Origin: Gelatoporia subvermispora B
Lineage: Eukaryota; Basidiomycota; Agaricomycetes; Polyporales; Gelatoporiaceae
Assembly: GCA_000320605.2 (NCBI GenBank)
Contig: KB445792.1
Span: 439,581-503,580, forward strand
DNA length: 64,000 bases
Reading direction: 5' to 3'
The notes under the pieces were generated by a model, which was given only the letters and a program-made list of their open reading frames with translations, searched no databases and was not told the origin of the DNA. The translations under genes and the position numbers were made by a program. Below, in pieces: positions 1 to 11,529 of the stretch (the stretch's first letter is position 1; every line of letters starts with the position of its first letter).

Positions 1-2600
1 TCTTTCGGAAGCATCGAGCACGAGCTGGCCGTGTCTGAGTGGCGGGTGAGTTGAATGCGACGCATACGAATTTATTCGGAACCTAGACTCACGCCACGTT
101 GTAGAGAGGAACGTCTTCGCCCATTTGAGCAGGTCCTCATCCGTCTGACACTCAAGCCCTGGGTTCCTTTCCGCAACTGGGAGTTATCAGTACCTACTAT
201 CAGAATATAATGGTACTAACAAGACAGACCAATGATATCTTTGAGCGGCGACGTGCTTGCTAGCTTCCTGAGAAACTTGATAAGTTCAAAGTATATCTCC
301 TGATCTGTTCAAGAGGGTGAGCTGATAGACCCGGATAATCTCACGACGACTGACCAATTTCCTCTTCGAAATATTGAGGATCAAACTCGGGCTCTTTCAT
401 CAGGTCATTCGAAGTGGAATGCTGCATCTCATTCAACGCCGAGTTGAGAAGAAAAATGGTCTCGAAATTCTCACAATTGTTCCTCTTGACAGTGCCTGGT
501 TCAAGCCAGCGGCCAGAGTTATATACTTTTTGCCCTGTTCCGGAAGATCTGCGAACTTTGAGTTCGTGCATCGAGTCCTCCCTTTCAGCAGAAGACGTAC
601 TGGGACCAGAAAAAAATCCCGGGAAATTGATGACTTCGGCTAGTGGTGCGCCTTTCTTGATTCGCTCTAACTGCATATTGAGCTGTTCGAGAACTCCAGG
701 GCGATACTTGTCTGCATTATTTTGGAGTTTTGCCTTCGCCTTCGATATGATCTCGTCCGCGCGGTCGCTGATCTTGTGGAGGGGCATGAACGCGAAGCCA
801 ATGACACCTAGGGTGTGTAAGCCTTTGCCTTCCTTGCTGTAGAGGCAGTTTGATCAACAGAATCCATTCCGCCTGAACATTTGCGCATGATGCTTACTGC
901 AGCTCAATCTGCCTCTTCGCCTCCTCCGGGTCTCGCAGAACGTCGAGCGTTTCGTAGCGAACACCTTCCCTGAGCTCGAAGCTCATGCAGCAAGTTATGT
1001 GCTCTTGCACGTTCCTGCCGACGCCAGGCAAGTCGACCTTCGGCATGACACCTATCCCTCCGAGGATGTTCCTGTCGCCGATGCCAGAGAGCTCTAGGAT
1101 TTGGGGGGACTTGAGAGACCTGTGGGACTTTCGAGCGGTCGCCTTTGCATGAAAAACATGATACTCACCCAGCGGAGACGATGACTTCTTTCTTGGTGCG
1201 GACGACGTAGGGCTGCTCATCGTGATAAAACTCGACGCCAGTTGCGGTTCGTTTGCCTCCGTTCATGCACTCCGTGATGATCTGGTTGACTGTTGCGGAA
1301 ACGAGAACTTGGAGATTTGGGCGATCCTTGTTTGGAAGGTAGTATGCCTACGCAGAACGACTTAGTGAATGCAGGATAGTAGTAGTACAGCGAACTACGA
1401 ACAGTTGTGGCATAGGAACGCGTATGCGTCCTGGGGTCGATAGTATTTGGAGCGAAAAAGTATCCACTCGGCTGGGGTCTAGTGAGTGTCTCAGTAAGAC
1501 TCGAGGTTGCTTGCACTTACATCGCCATTCAGCTATATCGAAACATGAGGCTTATTCATGACATGACAAACAAATACGCACCGGAAGTGGGGCAGGATCT
1601 ATGCCTAGGTTGGCGAGTGTCTGTCCAGCACATCAAACGTGAGCACCATCTCAGATGGTCATATTGGCTCAGAGTATACCTCGTGGAACTTGGTATCCTC
1701 GAGGTTCATAAGACCAGGGTATGAGATCTTGACTGGGCCTGTCGAGAAAGTGAGGTGGGCTGATTCTCTCGAGATAATGTCGAAGGTCCTGACCTTCCTT
1801 CCCAAGCGTCCAGCTATCTAGATTGATCTTGAACTTCTGCTGTACGTCAGCCGAAGGAGGGATGAATCTGCGTTCTGTGAAGCTCAGACGTTTTGACATG
1901 CAAAGTGCCACCTACCCCTCCGCTCGAGACAGGTACCTATGGAAGTTCTGCCAATTCCATCCTGGGTTACCTAGTCTCTCCCAATCTGCATGTCCGAGTG
2001 AGCCATCAAAAATCTGGAGTCCGGCGCAAAGACCCGACCATTGATCTCATTGGCTGGAGGCTTGGTCCAGGCCATGAAGTTGATCGATGAGCTTCCACCG
2101 AGTCCTTTGCCGCTTGAGAAGAATTAGTCAGATACGTCCAAGTGACCGAACGGTGACGTTACCCACCGGAACCAGAAGGGCTTCAGGTCAAGGAGGCCCT
2201 TCTGTTTCACGGTCTGATACGGCCAACAGTACATCGGGTTGCCGAAGTGCAGACCTTGTGTCCCCGGACGCACTAAGCAAGACATTATGAATAGAGCACA
2301 TACGTTTGCAGTTCTTGAACATACAAATGAGTGGGTCATGGAAATTTGCCTGTCCCGCTTCGATGACGAGGACGGTTGTATTAGGATTCTCCGTCAGTCT
2401 TGCTGCGAGGGCAAGACCTGCAGTCTGCACAACACGGCGTCCATGAGTTAGTCTCCTACACTTTTCAGGAACGAACGTACACCGCCACCTGTTAACCAAC
2501 TCTCGTGAGTTCGAACTTCGAGTAACCGTCGCACTCAGCACTTACCGCAGATAATGTAGTCGAACGACTTTTCCGCGACGTCTTTCGCAGTTACTAGCAT
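1..2600 (-). CDS. GMC oxidoreductase, aryl-alcohol-oxidase-like (copy A; 3' end beyond window)
   Basis: FAD-dependent glucose-methanol-choline family oxidase or dehydrogenase, expected to oxidise an alcohol and reduce oxygen or a quinone. The start is the ATG at 2600, in the same context as the two paralogues upstream (MLV/MLA, then about 15 residues to FDY-IICG). The Rossmann motif CGGGTAG (residues 18-24) is assembled over exon 1 (2600-2546), an 8-nt micro-exon (2488-2481) and exon 3 (from 2424). The GMC signature GKGLGGSSSINFMAW lies near 2090, and signature 2 (SLKSPQILELSGIG) near 1120-1060. The catalytic-His segment HTASSCSML is at the left edge; the final active-site exon lies outside the window. 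There are many introns of about 50-57 nt and I found no internal stop in the spliced frame. The intron that splits the FE-LR segment in copies B and C is absent here. The family call is firm; the substrate is unknown. Confidence 0.9.
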
Positions 2601-3234
2601 GATCTCGGTATTTGTAACCTATGGGTAGTCGGAGGCGACGGAATCTCCTAAAAGTCCACTCTGGTTCCAATATATTGTCGGAACTCGATGGGACACGTGT
2701 GGCGTTCGGGAGAATACCGATACACGGAGCACGTTTCGGGGTAGGGCGTGCTGGGCATTGCTATGCATTCCTATTCAGCAACCACTGGCAAGGAGCGTCC
2801 TTGGTGAGCTATTGCACGATGCAATGGTCTGTGGCATCAGTTCCGCAGTAGGGCCGTTCCAAGAAATTCGACGGGATGCTATAGAGGTGCCAAGCAAATC
2901 GCTAAATCGAGGATGCTGAAACCGTACTATGTAATGCCCCTTCATCGGCGGAGAAGCCACACTTCATGCACTGATGGGCCACGCAGCTTTAGTACCCAAG
3001 TTTCATAGCATATCAGAATTTTCTGTTAACGTAAGAAGTGCTTTTCGGGACTGTAATCAATGCACTTAATCACCGATGCTATGTCATTCGGCCTGCAGGG
3101 CATACGGCGTCAGTCCGAACTTCAGCATTCAGATGACATAGCATAGCCTGCACTAGTCGATGCTGTGAATCCTTCTTGAGGAGACAAATGGTAGCACCTG
3201 AGCATAAGCGATGCTCGTTGTATTTACTACATTC
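2601..3234. other. Intergenic spacer between GMC copies A and B
   Basis: This is the 5' flank of copy A and the 3' flank of copy B. I see no coding exon. It contains a 12-bp exact inverted repeat (3076-3087 against 3133-3144) and several scattered CGATGCT words. No convincing promoter box was identified. Confidence 0.6.
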
Positions 3235-6200
3235 CTAAACCCTACTCCTTGTCTCGAAGTGACAAGCATCAGCTTTGATGATTTCTGCGGCTGCGAAAAC
3301 GACAAAATTCAAGCGATCTTTTTAGCGCGGCATATATACGACTAACCTTGTTCTGCGATTGCGTAGACAGTAGCTTTAAAGGATTGCTCGAGAAGGTCAG
3401 TAGATGCATGATACTCCGGTATAGTGCCCACCCTGTGTATGTGCTGAAGCTTGGAGAGGAAGAATGGAGAGATCGACAACCCTGAGATTGTTCGTTCCAT
3501 AAACCTAACAATACATGAATTTGACGACCATACCATGAGAGCGCGGCCCACATATGACTCACCTTCAACCGCGGATCTACCACCCCTCCCTTCTCGCGTG
3601 GTAACATCGAACACGAGCTCGCGGTGTCTTTTTGGAATTATTTACGAAGAATCAGGAGCTTGAAGCAGCACACTTACGCCATATCGAGCTCAGGTTCTTC
3701 TTGATATTCTCTGTCTCGCGGCGTGAGACCGAGGACTCGCCGGTTTTGAACTAAGGAATATACCGCGTATTTCTTCATCGCTTTGAACAGTGGGTCCTGG
3801 ATTCCTTTCCTTCGCTAATCCAACTTAGGATGTGGCAGTCATGAGCATAGATTTGACTCTCACCAATGATGTCCTTGATGGGCGCCACCTGGGCGAAGTC
3901 ACGGACGAATTTCACCAATTCGAACAAGATTTCCATGTCTGACACAAACGATCACCGTGTCAATTCAATCTGCTATCAGTGAAAGTCAGGACAATGCGTA
4001 CCGATGTCTTCTTTGAAGTAACCAGGATTAAATACAGGACCCTGCCTCGGATCATCGGACGTGATGTGCTTCGCGATCATCAGCGTGTGTACATGGGTGA
4101 ACACGGAGGTATATGTCTTATCTTACAATTGAGCCCCTAGAAAAGCAACTGTTGAAAGCGGCATTGAACGTCACGTAGCGCTTTCCAGGTTCCGGAGGGT
4201 CTGCGTAGTCGGGGCATGATCAAGGGCCCATCGCCTCATGAAGGACGGGCTACATACTAACGCCAGCACTCGCGCCAGGGCAGGCAATGATCTCAAGATC
4301 TGGCGCTCCGTTTTCCAGCCGTTCAAGTTGAATCTTGTACTGGTCAAGTAGGCCGGCAGGATAACTTGCGCCATTCTCTTTAAGCTTGTCCTTGACCGAC
4401 TGGATTATGGTCTCTGCCCTTGTGGATATTGAACGAAGAGGGAATAACGCGTGATTAACTATGCCCGTCGTATGCCAGCCCTGTCCGGAGAGGCTAAATA
4501 TTTGCAATATCAGCTCCTGTCTCTGGTTGCGCCAGCAATGGATATAAACTTACTGAAGCGTCTTATGCTCTGCGGCTACAGAGGGGTCTCGAAGTACATC
4601 TGGGGTATTGAAGTCCGCATCATCCCGTACCTCTGGTATTTGCAACTTGAACACTGAGCATAGGAATTCGATCGATGTATAACGCACCGAAATTAATAAA
4701 TACGAGGACATGTTCTTGGACGTTCTCCCCAACTCCAGGAAGTTCGACCTTCACGGTGATGCCAACTTCCTCCAGAATTTCCTTCCTTCCGAAACCAGAT
4801 AGCTCAAGGATCTGAGCCGACTTGAGGGACCTGCGTACTGTCGTCTTATACTTGAACTCCAAATATGAACGCGTACGAGTACTAACCCGCTCGAGATAAT
4901 AACCTCTTTTCTTGCGTGTACCACGTGAGTTCGACTCGAATGAACGAATTCAACGCCAGTTGCGGTGTACTGTCCGTTCTCGGTAAGGTGAGTCAAGACC
5001 ACGTTGACCTCCGCCTCTACCAACACTGCGAGATTTTGTCGATGCTGGTTCGGAAGATAGAATGCCTGAACATCGAATTCGTGATCAGATATCGGCCGGA
5101 ACTATCAACAGGGGGCCTAACCGTCGTCGCATACGATCGGCTGTGCGTCTTGGAATCATAGTTATTAAGAGCCCAGAAGGCGCCGTGCGGCTTGTACCAT
5201 GTTTCAGTTCCTGAAGGCTTATTCAGATTACACACTCACATCACCATTGTACTGAGCGAAATGAACAATACACTCAAGTGAATAGGCAAGCAGAAGGCCA
5301 GCGACTCACAGGGAGTTTGGCTGGCGGTATCCCAGCGTTGAGAAGAGTCTGGAGCCAGCCGAATGAGCACTTGACGATAGCAGTCGTTGTCGAAAAGTCA
5401 ATCACCTGATGCAATAGCGCGTTTTCTTCGCTGAGAGTGCCCGGGTAAGACAATTTCACTGGTCCTAAACATCATCAGTCCTTGCCGTCGAGAGGTGCAG
5501 ATCATTCTGGGCCGACCATCTCGTCCCAGAGCCCAGTTGTCCGCATCTAGCCCGAACTGCTGTTTTGTCGCTTCATTTGATGGGACGAATCTTCCAGCAA
5601 TATTTATGAGTCAGGATTATTAAAACTACTGGAAAGGGACTATCACCCTTCTATTTTGCGCAAGTGGCGCTCGTAATTGTCCCAGTTCCAACCCGGGTTG
5701 CCCAATCGCTCAATATCTGTATGTTGGGGGACATATGAATACGATACTAGAGACCGAAAGTGCACATTATTACCGTTGATCTCCTGAGCAGATGGTCTCA
5801 TCCATCCCATGAAATTGATCGCAGAGCTACCTCCCAAGCCGACTCCGCTGACGACCGACTAAATCGTGATTATGGCAACCTCTCAAGAGAAATGTATACA
5901 GTACCGAAAAATGGGATATTGTTGATCTTGCGCGCATTTCTGACTCGTCTATAGGGGGCATGATCAGGGCATCTCCGCAATTGGTCATATGTCTGCAACA
6001 TACCGTCAGTTGGAGGCTCGAATATTGGGGCTTTCCAAAGTGAGCTCCGAAGGAGCAAGGGAGTACTTGAGTAGCTACTGTGAGATTATATCAATCCGAC
6101 AGGATGTGGATTGTCCTACGTATTTCGAGATCGCTGAGATTAGCCGGACCTGCTTCTAGTACAAGCACCGAGACGTCGGGGTCTTCCGAGAGTCTTGCGG

Positions 6201-6386
6201 CCAGTGTTAGACCAGCCGTCTCAAGCAGAGTGAGCCGGGGTTCAGAAACGATGTCTGGTATGTATACTCACTCCGCCTCCTGTGTCAGAATTTTCAGTAG
6301 CTGTATCATTGCCACGTGTCACCGTTCATACCGCATATGACAAAGTCAAAGGTCTCATCTGTGACGTCCTCGAGGGCGACTAACAT
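3235..6386 (-). CDS. GMC oxidoreductase, aryl-alcohol-oxidase-like (copy B)
   Basis: Complete paralogue of copy A. The start ATG is at 6386 (MLVALEDVTDETFDFVICG), and the stop TAG is at 3237-3235 after EIIKADACHFETRSRV. The FAD motif CGGGTAG is again split by an 8-nt micro-exon at 6279-6272. Landmarks in order: LSEDPDVSVLVLEAG; FGAHFGKPQY; GVGLGGSSAINFMGW, where the first Lys of the usual GKGLGG is Val; LGNPGWNWDNYERHL; signature 2 near 4820 (SLKSAQILELSGFG); HTASSCSMLPREKGGVVD with the catalytic His near 3620; and SAHTQATVYAIAEQ near 3430-3350 with the second active-site His. The spliced frame is open throughout, so it looks functional. About 630 bp separate it from copy A and 580 bp from copy C, all in the same orientation, which indicates tandem duplication. 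There is no obvious N-terminal signal peptide. Confidence 0.92.
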
Positions 6387-6966
6387 CTCTAGCGATATGT
6401 TCAGTACCGTCGTCGCAAGGAGGAAGCGGTGCACGATCCCAGTACTAGATGCATATTAATTCGCAACTTTATAGCTGTGAGTTCGGCGGCTGCACCCACA
6501 CTGCCCGAAGCCAAGCCGTCGCCTGAGGTGAAGGGCACCTTAGTTTCTCGATCTGCATCTCTGCGATCATCTTGATGTGCGACTATCAAAATCAGGGGTA
6601 CCAGTCGAAGCAAACAACAAAGGCTCCTATTCTTCCACGATGCGACAAGTTTCATGGAGGATGCGCGCGGCGCGCTCGCGGTGCGCGTCATACATCAGGA
6701 GGCGCAACTTACCATAATAAGCAAGCCTGATGGAGGTCGATATTGATCACTTTGACTCAAGTCCACCTATGTAGCAGCACATCGGGAGAGAACACTATGT
6801 GATTAGACACATCTATCACTAACGTCACTGTCCCATCGACTAGGACATTACTCTTACAGAGCACCTCTAACTCCGTGCTTATGGACTGTTACATTCGTTC
6901 ATCAGAAGGATATGTCATGTTGAGATGGGGAGACATCCTAAGAGCCCCAGTCAGATCTCGATGCCA
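6387..6966. other. Intergenic spacer between GMC copies B and C
   Basis: Non-coding flank between two tandem oxidoreductase genes. Short open frames here (for example 6401-6691 on the minus strand) have no family resemblance. I see no repeat or RNA gene. Confidence 0.6.
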
Positions 6967-9900
6967 TCAATCGCGGAAGGTGCCTCTAATAATGTCGGCC
7001 GCTGAGAACAGGAGTCAGGGTCTGGACAGAGAGCCCATGGATAATCACCGAGACCCACCTTGTTCCGCAATTGCATAGACAGTCGCTAACAACACGATAC
7101 ATTGATTTACGTGAAATCATCTCCGCAGCCAGGCCGCTCACCTTGGGTGTGCGCAGAAACATGCAGCGGAAGGATAGATAAGTCTACTACCCGTAGATTG
7201 TTTGTCCCGTATACCTGACGCGCAAAGCTGCAGTGAGTATTTTGAGAGCATGCAGTGCTCCTCCTAAGGACAGACCTTCAGGTGCGAGTCCACAACTCCG
7301 CCCTTGTCACGAGGGAGCATCGAGCACGAGCCCGCAGTGTCTAATATGACTGTTCAGTGCTGAATGATGCCATATGAGATTGTCGACTGACGCCAGACTG
7401 TCTTCAAATTGTCCAGGATGCTTTCTATAAAGACAGACTATCAATCACCAGTCAGGGAATTGTGAAATGACATTGATATCATACCACGCAGTTCTTCGTC
7501 TGTTCGAACATCAGGGCCCGGGTTTCGCTCTCGCGCTGGGTGGATGTCAAACTCGCGTTCGAATCCATTTAAGAGAATCGTCAGCACTGACCGACAATCT
7601 CCTTGAACGGTGAGACATGCGCTAAATTCCGGACATAATTTACGAATTCAGTCAGAATCTCCATGTCTGTACGTACCTCCGTCAACATCTGGCAGGACTT
7701 ATTGCAACGATACTTCTTACCGATTTCTTCTTCGAAATAGTGAGGATCGAATTCGGGGTCTTGCTCCGCGCTGTCTGATACTGCATGCTGTAGAAATGGT
7801 TGGTATTATGGCTTGGATATAGGCCAAAGCCACTCACAATTGTACCTCTGGAGAACGTGGTATTGAACGCAGCATTACAAGTCACGTAGCGTTTCCCCGG
7901 CTCTGGCGGATCTGCAGAAAACACTCAGGTTTGGGCTCATCAAAGCGCGTCGTATACTGACTGATACCGCCCGCTGTGCCTACGTTTCCGATAATCTCTA
8001 GTCCAGGAACTTCTGTTTCGAGGCGATCTAGTTGGATCTTGTATTGCTCAAACAGACCCGGAGGATAGTTGTCGGCGTTCTTTAGCAGTTTGTCTTTAAA
8101 CGATGCAATGATAACGTCGGCTTTGGCTGACACGGCCTTCAACGGAAGAAATGCGTAGTTGACGATGCCAGTCGTATGCCAGCCCAGTCCTGAGGCACTA
8201 CGAACATTGCGAATGAACATCATCCTAGAAGAAGCATGGGAAACGTACTGCAAGTCCTGGTGTCTGGCCGCAACCAGCGGGTCTTCAAGCTCATCTGTTG
8301 TATTGAAATCAATACCGTCCCGTAGTTCTGGGGAATAGGCGAGTTGTTAGCGTGCATTGTTCCCTCTCGGCTACGGGACTAGCGCACCGAAGTTCATGAG
8401 GACAAGTATATGTTCCTGAACATTCTCTCCAACTCCGGGTAAGTCAACCCTGGCTGGGATTCTAATCTTCTCGAGAACTTCACGCTTTCCAAACCCGGAC
8501 AACTCGAGAATCTGGGGAGACTTGAGTGCACTTTGCAGATGTCAGTCTTGTGCACAAAGACTGCGACGAAAAGCTCACCCTGCAGAAACAATAACTTCTT
8601 TGTTCGCGCTCGCTATGTACGTCTTTCCAGAGTGCAGAAATTCGACCCCGGTCGCGGTATATTGACCATTGTCGACCAGATGAGTAATGATACGCTTCAC
8701 GGTCGCCTCCACGAGCACAGTAAGGTTAGGACGATTTTTGTTGGGAATGAAATACGCCTAGGCAGGTGAAATGGGCTGCACTACATAATTATCGACAAAA
8801 CTCACTGTCGTGGCATATGATCTAGTATTTGTGGAAGGGTCGTAATTGTTTGGACCAAACATAGCACCGTATGTCTAAATTCCAATCAGCTGGAAGTACC
8901 TGGATCTTCCCATTAATTCGTACATCTCCATCCAGCTGTGTATGGAGGAGATGAGCGACTCGCACACGCATTGTACAAACTTTTTCCTTACGGGATGCTT
9001 CGCCAAGGGGATACCAGCGTTGATGAAAGTCTGTAAGAATATGAGATGGTCATGAAGAGATCGATCAGAAATGATGATGATTACTTGATGTATTGCCATG
9101 TACTCCTTGCCCATAGTGGTCGGAAACGAAACTTTGACAGGTCCTGTTTGCCAGCAACATATAAGAATGACCAGCATCGATGAGCTACAGCAACGAACCG
9201 TTAGTTCCTAACTGCCAATCTCCCACATCGAAGCCAAATTGTTCTTGGATCTTCTTGGTAGGTGGGACGAAGCTGGAACGACATCGCTCAAGTATATTTT
9301 ACGCAGAAGGAGAGAACAGCACATACCCCTCGGCTCTACTCAAGTAGTGATGATAATTGACCCAATTCCATCCTGGATTGCCCAGTCTCTCGATATCTAT
9401 AGATAGACAGTATTAGTCATACGATGAGCCATATGAAATCGAGATACGCACCATCCATCTCTCGCGCAGAAGGCTTTCCCCATCCCATGAAGTTGATAGA
9501 TGAGCTGCCGCCGAGACCCTTACCTCTGTTGTCAAATCTTTAAGCATTGTCGCAGGACCGTACACAACGAACTCCTTACCGGTGCCATGGATAAGCGCGG
9601 TCCCCGCAGTTGTGCTGCTTTATCTGATTGAGACCTTGTTGACTGATGCTGCAGTCTCGGAAGTATATTCTAGACGCACGGTATTATGCGACCAGACATA
9701 GCCGGGTTGCCCGAAATGTACACCGTAAGAACAAGGTCGCACTGGGAATGCAGATAAGAGTGGAGATCTCAAACATGAATTATCGCTCACAGAGTTCGGG
9801 ATCATTGAGATTAGCGACTCCGGCTTCGAGAACGAGAACGGAGACATTAGGATCCTCGGATAGTCTCGCGGCAACAGTCAACCCTGCAGTCTCGAATGGT

Positions 9901-10085
9901 CGTGAGCAAAAAATTGGGAAACTGATGTTTGGGAAGCACATACTCCACCACCTGAGATCCAAGGACACAGAAGATACGTCGGATTAAGCAATTGGATCTA
10001 CCAGGACATCCAGAAAGACTACTGTCTTACCACAAATCACGTAGTCAAAGGACTTGTCCGCGACTTCAGCGACAGATGCAAGCAT
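6967..10085 (-). CDS. GMC oxidoreductase, aryl-alcohol-oxidase-like (copy C)
   Basis: Third tandem paralogue, complete. The start ATG is at 10085 (MLASVAEVADKSFDYVICG), and the stop TGA is at 6969-6967 after AADIIRGTFRD. Exon 1 is 10085-10031, then an 8-nt micro-exon (9951-9944) completes CGGGTAG. Further landmarks: LSEDPNVSVLVLEAG, FGQPGYVWSHNT, GKGLGGSSSINFMGW near 9510, ERLGNPGWNWVNYHHYL, a signature-2 segment ALKSPQILELSGFG near 8510, HTAGSCSMLPRDKGGVVD near 7320, and the active-site segment LHVSAHTQATVYAIAEQ near 7170-7060. Both catalytic positions are His. Intron positions match copy B, including the phase-1 intron inside the FE-LRDG segment. No frame break was seen. Closest in style to basidiomycete aryl-alcohol or related AA3 GMC enzymes; the substrate cannot be read from sequence. 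Confidence 0.92.
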
Positions 10086-11529
10086 TGGCGATACTTTAGA
10101 GGGGGCTTGCAGCTTACAGCTCGGCAGATGGAGACCCGTCCACTTCGGCCAGTGAATGGAAATAAGGTGATCATGGAGTCACACGCCGGATAGTACCGGA
10201 GACTGTGGGAGGTACTATGCCTAGTGTAGTGCGGATTCTTGTGGTCCCCCTCCCGAGTCCTGTGAAACCTTCAAGATGAGGAACGTAATATGGCACATGA
10301 TTGCGCTCGATTCCTGAGTTACGCGTCTCAGATTATACAGAGAAGCAGCCCACCGATGTAAGAAGCGTGCAGCGATGCGAAAACTTCGGCGGTCAGAATG
10401 CGCCTCATTTGCAGATGAGGGATTCTGTCATCCACGTGCCAATGGCATGTCAGCTGACCAGACCGCTTTGCAGATTAGACACCCACTTCTATGTAGGATG
10501 CATCGGTAGGTCTGTGGTTGCAGTCTGACACCAAATTCACGAGATGTCATTTCAAACTAATGAGAGAGCTGACGAGCTGACACTCATATGACAGAATGAC
10601 CAGGTCGAGTACTGCTCTCAACGTGACAGGACGCGGACGTGTGCAGCTGCTTGTTCGAGGGCAGAAATGTCGGAAACAGGTGCGGAATATATAAATTTTG
10701 GACATTGCGTCTGGTTTCAAGTGAGAGATATGCTGATATCCGAGAACGAGTGAGGCAACCTCAGTAAGACATTGCGATGTGGCGCTGGGTGAAGACAACG
10801 TGGCCGACCGAGTTCAGCGCGGTCGGGCTTGTGTTGAGTCTTCTGCATCACGTTGATCGAGGGTTGCGGATGCCATGAAGTACTGGATTCGAGCTTCAAG
10901 ACTCTATCTGCGTTGTATTTATGGATAGGAAGTTTCGAACGTCGCTGGTGCAGTCGAGTCCGTCACCAGTGTAGTTCGACAACGTTCAATCAGTGCACTG
11001 AGTCGACAGTGGTAGGCGCTGGAGAGGACCTGCCCGGTGATCTGCGCACGCGGAGCTCAGATCGAGATCAGCTGTGCATCCCGGTCACGCGGGAGCAAGT
11101 CGCGCATGCTCCCACTCTGAGCCAAAGTCTGGATCCATGCCCAGCAACACTCAGGGTAACGACCACCAGTCTGAAAGTTCTGAATGTCTAGCTGGCCCCT
11201 TCGAGGGACATAGCGTCCTGGTGCTCATGATTATTTTCCCTGGTCTCCAGATCTCTCCAGATCGATGTAGGACTCGCCGCACCTCGCCCACTCCCACACG
11301 GCATCGCTGGTGGCGTTTATCGCAATGCTCGTTATCACCTGAGTCCGTACCTGGCTCGTGGCCCACATCCTCTATCAACGATAAGTCCGGAATGCGGACG
11401 AACTTCCCCGCGCAGATATGAAGCGCCTTGGGATCATAAGACTTGGCTCGGCGTGGTGCTTCTCTTCGCTCCGCGCCAGTTCATCGCTCTTGAGGTTCCT
11501 CAGCGACGGTCCCTCGGTGGTAGGACAGT
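10086..11529. other. Intergenic region, divergent promoters of GMC copy C and the Atg22-like gene
   Basis: About 1.4 kb without a supportable gene. Open frames on both strands are short, show no domain and lack plausible splice partners. It is likely to hold the regulatory DNA of two divergent genes. Confidence 0.55.

Noticed and set aside
1..10085. GMC copies as pseudogenes because their open frames are fragmented
   Set aside because: The breaks are consistent GT-AG introns of 45-60 nt at shared positions; spliced frames stay open with all key motifs.
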